From Symsagittifera roscoffensis (Eukaryota; Xenacoelomorpha; Acoela; Convolutidae), in contig NW_026971671.1 of NCBI RefSeq assembly GCF_963678635.1, forward strand, positions 38,556 through 102,555: a DNA stretch of 64,000 nucleotides, read 5' to 3'. Positions 25,202 to 33,612 of the stretch are shown here, one piece after another. The position numbers and the translations under genes are program-made. Under the pieces are notes generated by a model. The model ran no database searches and was not told the origin of the DNA. It saw only the letters and a list, made by a program, of their open reading frames with translations. Position 1 is the first letter of the stretch. Every line of letters starts with the position of its first letter.

Positions 25202-27574
25202 ATGTGTGACCGGTGGTACTTAGCGAACGAAAAAGGCAGTGGAAAAGTTTGTACGAAAAAAACATCAAAATTGGCAATTGTCAAACCTTGCGCGATCGAT
25301 GAAAGCCCAAAAAACGATTCAAAAAATCCAGACAATCTGAATCGTGGCCAACATTCGTCCATGCCATCGAATGATCAAAACAAAGGAATGGACACGACAC
25401 AACCTCAAGAAATAATCTTGTTTCAAAAAACTGAACAGGATAATGGTAGCAAGAAAACTGATTTGAACGTTGAGAATACAGAAGCTATCAGCAAGTCAGA
25501 ACTTGAGAAATTCTACCAAAAGCTTTCTAGTTTGGAAATTCAATGGCCCGGAGGAGGTACAGTTGATTTTGGAGACGACCAGAAACTGCAAGAACTGATG
25601 AATTGCCAGTATCCAAATTGGAAAACATCCGAGAAGATCATATCAGTTCCAACTGCCAGACTCCCAAAAATGTTCCTGCAAAATGTGCAGTTGAGCAAAC
25701 AATTTCAAAAGCGTTTCAATGCTACGCAAAAAGGCGAAGACGGTGAAATTAAAGTTTATAAACAGTTTGTGAATGAGCTGAAACTCGAAAACGAAGGCCT
25801 GATTGTACTTCCAAATGTCGACGGGAGTCATGTTTTCGAAACAGGTGGGATTGGCAGTGTCGAAATTGACATGATAGTGGCGCATCCTTTGAAAGGCATT
25901 TTCAATTTCAATGTCAAAAATTCACAAATTATAAGCGCCGAAAAAATGAAACAAGAGACACTCAAGCACAACCGGTTTCTACGTTATCTGGCAGGGTTTA
26001 ACTTTCAAAGTCAGAACTTGGAAAATTCCTGTTCTTCAAACAGTTCTTCAACACTTTCGGTTCCCATTCACTCTGTTTTTTGCGATCTTCACGGAAACTC
26101 CTCAAAAAAAATGGAAAGTCTTAAAAATTCAACCGATTTGAAGCTACTCAAAAATGATTGTGTGCTCACCTTCCAAAAAAGCGATTTCCAAAAAACAGAA
26201 GACTCGAATTTTGCACTGAGATGGATGAAAGTTGTCGAAACAATTCCAAATATGCCAACTGAGTCTATAGTACACTTCGATAGACTTGTGGCACGTCTGG
26301 TTGCTATAAACTCCATGGAAGGCGCAGTTTCCTTGGTTCATCAACAAATTGCAACTAATGATATGCAATCAGTTAATGTTAAGATAAATGAAACTGAAAA
26401 AAGAATCGACGAGCAGCTCAGCGATATTTCATTTGCACACAAAGAGTCAAAGAAAGAGCTGATAGAACAAATGAAAACAATGTCAGAGCCCACCAAAAAA
26501 GGAGAGAAATTGAAAGTAATTCTATGGACGAAGGAGCAATTGGAAATAATTTCTTATTTCTTTGAATATCTAACCCATCCAACAGATCAGCCGTTACGAT
26601 TACTAGTAGTTGGTCCAATGGGTTCTGGCAAAACAATGTTAATGTTATATCTTGCAAGGTTGACCAAAGCTATTTTCAAATCAAAGCTAGACGTTTTTAT
26701 CAGCCACGGACAACATGCCGAACCCAAAATTTTGCTGGAACAGATTAAGAAAATGATCGAACTTGTTGATATTCGAATTTTGTCAGAACTTTCTGATGTA
26801 GTTGAAACTACTAAAGGTTTGATTTTTGTCGATGAATTTGATCTAACTATGTTGGATCGTGCAGAACAAATCAACGAAAATCTGCACTTTTGTTGTTTCA
26901 CAGCGGAACGATTTGAATCCAACCGCGCTTCGAAACTGGAGAGAATTTTCTTTGTTCTAGATCTGACACACACATTGCGATCAACTCGCAGACTCGGAGA
27001 ATTTCAAAAAGATTATGTTTATCAAACGAAATCTAATTATGCAGTGATTGGTTTACCGTCTCATAACCTAGAAGGCGAAACAATTCCGTCCGCTGTACAT
27101 GTAAACCAAGAGAGTACAGAACTTAATCAAGAGTGCTTCGTGACTAGTTGCATGGATGCAATTGAAAAGTGTAGTGTTCTATCCAAAAGCGCTGACTCTA
27201 TCCTTGTGTCCTTTAGTTTCTTGACACCACTAAGCCAAAAAATGCTTTCCGAAGAAATGATTGCGAGAGATTGGAGGTTACGTTCAACTGCTTTTCCACA
27301 CCTTAATGCCGAGTTGCTTCAAAAAACAATTCTTCCTCGAAAAAATTCTCCACTTATCTGGTTGGAAAATTCCGATACAGTACTGGGTGCAGAGTTTGGT
27401 TCAGTGGTTTTCATTTACGAAAAAGGAAGCTCTTTTGGTTGTCATGAATTCAAATGGTTGTATAATTTTATTACCCGAGCAACAACGTACTTGACAATTG
27501 TAATAAATCATACGCCAATATGGAGTCCCACACTGTATGTAAACATGATTCACGACTCTCACAAATATTTGTAA
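25202..27574 (+). CDS. NERD-domain and SF1-helicase-like P-loop protein, 790 aa
   Basis: This is the longest intact frame in the window, running from ATG at 25202 (in-frame TAG at 25163) to TAA. An N-terminal Lys/Asn-rich segment (1-160) precedes a NERD nuclease-related domain (about 174-245: GEDGEIKVYKQF, then EIDMIVAHPLKGIFNFNVKN). A helicase core follows: Q-like WTKEQLEII (442-450), Walker A GPMGSGKT (471-478), Walker B IFVDEFD (541-547), motif IV-like RSTRRLGEF, motif V TVLGAEFGSVVF (726-737) and motif VI YNFITRATTYLTIV (754-767). This is the architecture of bacterial NERD-UvrD-type proteins. In NERD the usual (E/Q)xK catalytic pair reads NVK here, so nuclease activity is doubtful, and the GDxxQ motif III is not recognisable. 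No introns interrupt it. Its role is unknown. Confidence 0.85.
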   Translation: MCDRWYLANEKGSGKVCTKKTSKLAIVKPCAIDESPKNDSKNPDNLNRGQHSSMPSNDQNKGMDTTQPQEIILFQKTEQDNGSKKTDLNVENTEAISKSELEKFYQKLSSLEIQWPGGGTVDFGDDQKLQELMNCQYPNWKTSEKIISVPTARLPKMFLQNVQLSKQFQKRFNATQKGEDGEIKVYKQFVNELKLENEGLIVLPNVDGSHVFETGGIGSVEIDMIVAHPLKGIFNFNVKNSQIISAEKMKQETLKHNRFLRYLAGFNFQSQNLENSCSSNSSSTLSVPIHSVFCDLHGNSSKKMESLKNSTDLKLLKNDCVLTFQKSDFQKTEDSNFALRWMKVVETIPNMPTESIVHFDRLVARLVAINSMEGAVSLVHQQIATNDMQSVNVKINETEKRIDEQLSDISFAHKESKKELIEQMKTMSEPTKKGEKLKVILWTKEQLEIISYFFEYLTHPTDQPLRLLVVGPMGSGKTMLMLYLARLTKAIFKSKLDVFISHGQHAEPKILLEQIKKMIELVDIRILSELSDVVETTKGLIFVDEFDLTMLDRAEQINENLHFCCFTAERFESNRASKLERIFFVLDLTHTLRSTRRLGEFQKDYVYQTKSNYAVIGLPSHNLEGETIPSAVHVNQESTELNQECFVTSCMDAIEKCSVLSKSADSILVSFSFLTPLSQKMLSEEMIARDWRLRSTAFPHLNAELLQKTILPRKNSPLIWLENSDTVLGAEFGSVVFIYEKGSSFGCHEFKWLYNFITRATTYLTIVINHTPIWSPTLYVNMIHDSHKYL

Positions 27575-27935
27575 TGCAAATGCTCAATTGATAAATCACG
27601 ATAGTTGCTTCCCACTTTCGGTCATCGGAATCGAACAGGAAACTTTTTTCTAAGCGAAACACTTTCAAATATGGGATATCATCGGAAAACCCCTAAAAGT
27701 TTTTAGGAGCTCTGTATCAAAAGTAGCCGCTTTGCCACTAATTTGTTGCAAAGTGATATAGTAATTTGTTCAAAAGCGCTAGTGTAATGTTTCGACTTTT
27801 TTTTCATTCTCTGTATCAGCTAATTTTATCAAAATTTCCTTCCTCTTTTTGCTGTAAGATTATTTGCGCAACTTTGGTCAAACTCACTCTGACTTCTGGT
27901 AGTTAAGTTGTTAAACAATTTAGATAGCCAACAAA

Positions 27936-27947
27936 AATAAAAATAAA
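27936..27947 (+). terminator. Tandem AATAAA polyadenylation signals
   Basis: Two adjacent AATAAA hexamers about 360 bp after the stop of the NERD-helicase frame, followed by T-rich sequence. They are plausible 3'-end signals for that gene, although AATAAA is common by chance in AT-rich DNA. Confidence 0.4.
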
Positions 27948-28061
27948 TTGGCTGATGCAAAGAAAAAAAATTTTCGATAATTTTTTTTTGTCAATTGAGC
28001 GTTTTAACCTAAACAAAGTGGAAATACTAATTTCTTCCTACCGCGCGGCGATTATAAAGAA

Positions 28062-28367
28062 ATGTCGACTTTTTTTTCTCTAATTTTGTCGCACAATCAC
28101 ATATATTCTGATGGACCTAAGAGCAACCGAATTATCTGCGTTTTGGGTAACCTTCCAAATTTAAAAATTTTCAAACGATCAGCCCTGATCCCAGAACTCG
28201 AGGACTGCCCGAAAGGAGATGTCAAGCAATATACAGCGAAATGGTATTGTGATTTGTGCTGCGGTGCAATGATGTATGACGACAAAAATTCAAACATCTG
28301 TCAAGGACAGAATGAACTTCAGCTCTTTAATACGACTTTAGCTTTTTTCAAAACAAAACAAGTTTAG
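28062..28367 (+). CDS. Small cysteine-bearing ORF, 101 aa, unknown
   Basis: ATG at 28062 opens a 101-codon frame. The first 15 residues are hydrophobic (MSTFFSLILSHNHIY). The rest is mixed and protein-like, with the cluster KWYCDLCCGAMMYDD and a later Cys, which could bind metal or form disulfides. It lies on the same strand between the NERD-helicase frame and the membrane-protein exon and could be an exon of either or a separate small gene. No family is recognised. Confidence 0.35.
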   Translation: MSTFFSLILSHNHIYSDGPKSNRIICVLGNLPNLKIFKRSALIPELEDCPKGDVKQYTAKWYCDLCCGAMMYDDKNSNICQGQNELQLFNTTLAFFKTKQV

Positions 28368-28490
28368 ACTAAGAACACAGCTTTTTAAAAATCTTTTCTA
28401 TTTTAATGATGTGTAGTTCAAAATATAGAAAACTTTGAACTTTGACAGCCATTTTTTGCCGTAAGTTTTTGTAGTAGTAGTAGTATGAGC

Positions 28491-28678
28491 TGTACCCGAA
28501 GTCAGAATTGGGCCGTTACGGGGGTGACCATTTCTGAATTGGCCATTTTTTCATCGAAGTCCATTTCAGACCGCCCATCTCTCACTTTTGACTGAAGCCC
28601 AGTTCTTACCTTTTAAAGTCAAGTTTGGGAGGCGCCTTTTTCTGATTTCACCACAGTGCCCAATTCTGACATCAGTAC
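28491..28678. mobile_element. Short TIR element, 188 bp
   Basis: Ends read TGTACCCGAAGTCAGAATTG and the complement of TGTACTGATGTCAGAATTGG, giving inverted repeats of about 22 bp with a perfect 13-bp core GTCAGAATTGGGC (28501-28513 and 28658-28670). The interior is non-coding. A (GTA)5 run lies immediately to the left. No target-site duplication could be assigned. Confidence 0.75.
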
Positions 28679-28772
28679 AAATATAATGCAATCGCCAAAA
28701 AAGGGAAAGGTAAATTTTTGTTGTTCTAACGCTCTGAATAAATCAGCACTCTTATTGTTTCGACTTTCGTAA

Positions 28773-29276
28773 CGAAAGTAACGGAATATTTGTGCCCGGG
28801 TGGTTTTTTTTTCTTCAGACAAATTTAGACTTTTTAACTAGCCATTTTTGACGGGATTTTTTTATCATTCGAAAAGTATTGTTGTCCTGAGCTTTAATTT
28901 GAAAAGAATTTTCACCTGTGGTAATTTTTGTATAATTATGGGGGTTTAAAGATTGCCATTTGGGCCAATTTGGGACAATTAACGCGGGATATAATTTGCG
29001 CTATTAACGCGTAAGCGGAGATTTAATCCGTCTTAGAAATCGTTCTAAATTGGTTGAAGGACTCTTGTTTTCCGTAATTGATTTGTTACTAGGGGCGAAA
29101 CTTATCATTTTGTCTTTTTATGGCGTGTGGGGGGATGAATTTCACAATAAATGTCAAACTTAAAAAAAACACTTCTTTTTTTACATTTAATTTTTTTAAT
29201 GTTATTACTGCGCCATAGACCTTAAGAGGCAGTCGGAACATTCAGGGCCTCGCCCTGATACGAGCAGTCTTGTTTT
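28773..29276 (-). mobile_element. MULE deletion derivative, 0.5 kb
   Basis: This segment is the reverse complement of the two ends of the element at 41266-44246. Positions 28773-29025 match 44246-44001 reversed, and 29018-29276 match 41503-41266 reversed. The join falls on a shared GAGA(T/C)TTA at 29018-29025. The transposase-bearing interior is absent. It is therefore a non-autonomous derivative produced by internal deletion. The left end carries a small palindrome ACTTTCGTAACGAAAGT. Confidence 0.82.
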
Positions 29277-29341
29277 GAGTTTATTGCCTGCGATGCGGCG
29301 TTTATTGGATGTGTGGGGATATTTACTTCGTGTTCTGCCTC

Positions 29342-29864
<523 letters not shown>

Positions 29865-29961
29865 ATCTACTTTTACTAGTTCAGTTCGTTATTGTTTTTC
29901 GGATCTTATCCTCTGACATTTTATTTAAACTGGAAGATTTAGCATGTAGCAGGCTAAACTC

Positions 29962-30379
29962 CAGTAGCGTGCCGAGAGGGTGGGGGGGGGGGCGCCCACC
30001 CTCTCCCTCCTCAATTCTGGTTGCCAAGTTCTTCCAAAGGGTCCCTCTGTGGTATGAGTTTATGACATCCAAATATGGCTAAACAACCTCAAAAAATTTT
30101 TAAACGCGCTTTTGGCGCCAATACAATTAATTATTGAGGGAGGAGCGCGCGCCAAAAAAAAAGAATTTTTTTATCAAAGTTTTCTAAAAAGTACCTAAAA
30201 ACGCATTTTTGGACTGTTTTGAAAAATTTGCCTGCAGCGCTGAAATTATTTCACAAAACAGGGTCCTTATATTATTATCGGAGAGCTCGGAAAACCAATT
30301 TGGTCGATCTAAAACAAAGCTCTGAAAGTTTTCATTTTTTTTGAAACCCCCCTTGAAAAATTTTCCGCACACGCCACTG
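29962..30379 (+). mobile_element. hAT-type MITE, copy 2, with perfect 8-bp TSD
   Basis: A 418-bp element with ends CAGTAGCGTG and CACGCCACTG (imperfect TIRs), flanked by a perfect 8-bp target-site duplication CTAAACTC at 29954-29961 and 30380-30387. TIR sequence and TSD length are diagnostic of the hAT superfamily. The interior is related to 24159-24540 and 51976-52216. It has no coding capacity. Confidence 0.93.
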
Positions 30380-30387
30380 CTAAACTC

Positions 30388-30991
30388 AAAACAAAAGCTT
30401 TTCCGGACGATGAATCAACAATGAAACAGTAATATCCTTGTTTCTACTGGTTTGATGTTCTTCAAGCAGAAACCTACAAGCAGTATGCTACAAGCAGAAA
30501 CCTGTGATCTGTTCCAGATGGTAGTTTTTGTTTTTCTAAATTAATTGACAAGTTTTCAGTTTGAACAGTAATAATCAGTCATTTCACCAGCAGGTGCAGT
30601 TTGATTTTATAGTTTTTCGTTCAAAAAACATCAAGCACCCTTTCACAAACTAACTCTCTATTTTCTGAGTTTTCGATTACAAACAAAACTGCGAAATTTC
30701 CAGGAAGACTGGTAACATAGGATTATTATAAAATGACAATCAATAATATGGGGCGATATTTTCAATTGATAAAAATGATAGAAAGATTAATCACATTCAT
30801 GACATTTTTAGTGTCGAGATGAAATTTTGATCGTGTTGAAGAAAAAGTATTTCGAACTTTTCAAAATCTATACGTATTTTACACAAAATACGAGTACTAA
30901 CTTCTTGATATTTTAAGTGTTTTTAACTTGAATATGTTCGAATTTTGTCGTCATTCTAACATATAGAAGCATCACTGTTTTGGTGTTCCAG
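30388..30991. other. Putative intron or upstream region of the membrane-protein exon
   Basis: No independent gene is visible. A duplicated phrase CAAGCAGAAACCT occurs near 30465 and 30490. The stretch ends in a good splice acceptor, TTTTGGTGTTCCAG, immediately before the next exon. Confidence 0.4.
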
Positions 30992-32191
30992 AATAGACTT
31001 CAGTTTATCAAATCACCTATTAAGGACTGGCTCTTGACCACAGATCGCATTTCTGTATGCTTACTTATTCAAAGGGAAATAGCCGACATAACCATGGATG
31101 GTATGCTCGCTCAATCTATGGCTCGCTACAATTTTCCGAAGTTTCACCTCAGATGTTTTCCCGCCGAAACGTTCCTAAATGAGAAGGGGAGGGCGTTTGA
31201 TTCTTCAGAGTTCATCCTCAGATTCGGCTTGTCTGATAATACGTGCTTGAAAGATTTATCCTTCAAACATTATGTTACAACCAAAATAAATTTAGAGCTC
31301 AGTGGTTACCTTAAATCTAATTTGACTTGGTACGACGCTGTGGTTATGCAGAAAATATACCAAGAGGTGATTTTTAGAGGTTTCATGCCAGCCAATGGAA
31401 ATATGTTCAATATGAATCAATTAAATGAATTGCACCACCTAAGTCAACCTCTTTCGGACCAGAATACTATTCGAAAATCTTCACCAGATTTGTTCGCGAA
31501 CGGCAGCTCGGAGTTGACTTACAAAAAAGCTACTGAAGTGTCCATTTTCTTGGCATACCAGGCCGTTAAGAAGTACCCACTGCGAAAAGAAGCACTAAAC
31601 ATTTTTATTGACTGTCAGAAAAAACTGAACAGAAATCTTGAAAAACAACGCAAAAACTTTTCGACTTCTTTCTTTGTACGAAAAGACAAGCTTCTTGCCA
31701 TCGTAAAAGAACAGTTAAAATACAATCAGGATAAAGTAGATTTAATTATGATTGAACTACAAAACCAGGAACCGAAACGTAATGAAACTAAAGTAATATT
31801 AGATCTCTATTTGGAATACCAGAGTATAAAGAAATCAGGATCGTGGCCGGAATTGATCCAAAAACGAATCGACATGGCAGCTACGTGTGCCGAATTTGCC
31901 TCAAAAATTGTCTGCAAAAGTGTTACAGATGAATGGGAATTAGATGCGGCATATTTTTACGCTTGTTGTGGTAAAACAATCGATCCATTTAACCGTGATT
32001 GTTACGAGATTATGATCAAAGTCACGAATAAATTGCCCGGTGATCGGAGAAAAATACGGAACTACCGAATCATTTTCTCTGCAGGTTTTTATCTAGTCTT
32101 TGCGATATGTGCTTACCTTGGCTACAAATCAGTGAAAGCTGGCTTTAAAGGCTTAAACAGTCTTTTCAGCAGATTTGTTCAAGAACGGTAA
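30992..32191 (+). CDS. Terminal exon of an unknown protein with a C-terminal membrane segment
   Basis: A frame of about 400 codons is open from 30932 to a TAA at 32189-32191. The first ATG is at 31094, which would give 365 aa. The sequence upstream already reads as protein (KSPIKDWLLTTDRISVCLL), and an acceptor-like TTTGGTGTTCCAG ends at 30991. I therefore interpret it as the last exon of a spliced gene. The protein is largely helical and charged. Close to its C-terminus it has one hydrophobic segment (YRIIFSAGFYLVFAICAYLG) followed by a basic tail, so it may be tail-anchored. No known domain is recognised. It is co-oriented with the NERD-helicase gene about 3.4 kb upstream. Confidence 0.65.
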   Translation, partial: NRLQFIKSPIKDWLLTTDRISVCLLIQREIADITMDGMLAQSMARYNFPKFHLRCFPAETFLNEKGRAFDSSEFILRFGLSDNTCLKDLSFKHYVTTKINLELSGYLKSNLTWYDAVVMQKIYQEVIFRGFMPANGNMFNMNQLNELHHLSQPLSDQNTIRKSSPDLFANGSSELTYKKATEVSIFLAYQAVKKYPLRKEALNIFIDCQKKLNRNLEKQRKNFSTSFFVRKDKLLAIVKEQLKYNQDKVDLIMIELQNQEPKRNETKVILDLYLEYQSIKKSGSWPELIQKRIDMAATCAEFASKIVCKSVTDEWELDAAYFYACCGKTIDPFNRDCYEIMIKVTNKLPGDRRKIRNYRIIFSAGFYLVFAICAYLGYKSVKAGFKGLNSLFSRFVQER

Positions 32192-32226
32192 CTGTTATCA
32201 TAAGGAGAACTTTCCTCGACGAATTT

Positions 32227-32588
32227 GACTTTTAACCTAAAAACTTTTTGACGGATTTTTTATACTATCGGAAACGTATTGTTGTTCTGAGCTCAAATTT
32301 TAAAAGATATATAACTATGGTGGTTTGTAGATCAATTTTCGTAGCCTTTTTTGTAAAGGTATGGGTGAAAAGGGATTGGGACAATTATTGGAAAATTACA
32401 GGATAAAACTATTCCATTTCTCGCTATATGAAAATTTTATAACTTTCTACGATAATTTTCAAAAAGGATTTGAGTTTTTCTACGTTTTGTAATGTACATC
32501 AGTCAGTTTTTTCAAAACACTCTTCTATAGACCTTAAAGCAAGTCAAATTATCCAGGGGCTCGCCTTGATGTCAAAAGTCTTGTTGTG
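32227..32588 (-). mobile_element. MULE deletion derivative, second short copy
   Basis: A more diverged and shorter relative of 28773-29276 in the same orientation. It has recognisable anchors 'GACGGATTTTTTATACTATCG', 'GTATTGTTGTTCTGAGCTC', 'TAGACCTTAAAGCAAGTC' and 'CAGGGGCTCGCCTTGATG'. It begins about 35 bp after the stop codon of the membrane-protein exon and may now form its 3' UTR. Confidence 0.7.
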
Positions 32589-33289
32589 TTTTTAGCTGTA
32601 AATTGTACTGAAACGATATGCTAAATTAGAGCTTTTTTGTAGTTAGTATTGCAGTTAGCTATTGTAAAAGAGGGGCTAAAAATTAAAAATTTCTTCCCGG
32701 TTTAGTTCCAAAACAGAAGAGTACTCGCGCAACATTGCCAACAATTCAAAAAAAAATCACAACTTTAAACTATTATAACTTTTCTTTTGAACACATTTTT
32801 AATTTTGATGCTGATGTACTTCGGCACTGTTGAACCCTCCCTCAAAGGGTAGATCAGATAATTTTTTGAAAGGATAATGATAACGTTCTAAATTGTACTG
32901 AACTGATTAGTTAAAATGGAGCTAGTATGTAGTTAGTATTGTATTAATGTAAAATAGTGCAGTTTCAATAATTGTTCCGAAAAGCTAATGATAACATTTC
33001 ACGCATTCAAAAAATCGAAAAAAGAATCGATTATGATAAATTTTTGTGGTTTTTAAAATTTTCAGTATAATTTATTCCGATCTTACGCCGAGACATTAAA
33101 ACTGGACTGAATATGGACTTGAATCGACTTTTCTCCGCAAAATTGTATGACCTTAAAATTCATTTAAAATCCATATAATGAAATATATAAAAGAAGAAAA
33201 TCACCTTACCAAGATTTTTCCGCACTTTTTTTGTTTTACATCGTGCAAAATTTTGCAATAAATTCTGCAATTATCAAATTCCTAACTTT
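32589..33289. other. Non-genic stretch
   Basis: A phrase around 'AAATTGTACTGAA(A)C(G/T)GAT' followed by GTAGTTAGTATTG recurs near 32598-32660 and 32892-32945, indicating a diverged duplication of about 290 bp. No gene is supported. Confidence 0.45.
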
Positions 33290-33612
33290 TGCCTTTGCGC
33301 TTTTGCCCCCATTACAACCCACCCATCTCAACATTTGCCCTCTTTGCCGCTCCCCAGCCTAAAGCAACCCTCCCCAATCCACCTAAATCGTCCACCTGAA
33401 CCAACAACACCCCCCCCCCACCCACGCCAGAACCAACCCGTTTGGGGGCGGCATTCTGTGTCATGTGAGGGGTGGGGGTTTGGTTCAGGTGGGCTGAGAG
33501 AGGCTTCAGGTGGGGGGGGGGGCGTCATGTGGGGTATGGCTCAGGTGGGAGATGGTTCAGGATGGGAGATCATGTCAGGCGTTGGGGGTTCAGAAAGCGG
33601 GAAACAAAACTG
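33290..33612. repeat. GC-rich strand-switching minisatellite
   Basis: An island of high GC in AT-rich DNA. The left half (to about 33440) is C/A-rich. The right half (from about 33455) is G/T-rich, with repeated GGTTCAGGTGGG-like units whose complement CCACCTGAACC occurs on the left. The halves form an imperfect inverted repeat and contain long C and G homopolymers. Proline/glycine-rich frames here are artefacts. Confidence 0.85.

Noticed and set aside
26089-26973. Minus-strand frames opposite the NERD-helicase gene
   Set aside because: They are shadows of the strongly supported plus-strand coding sequence.
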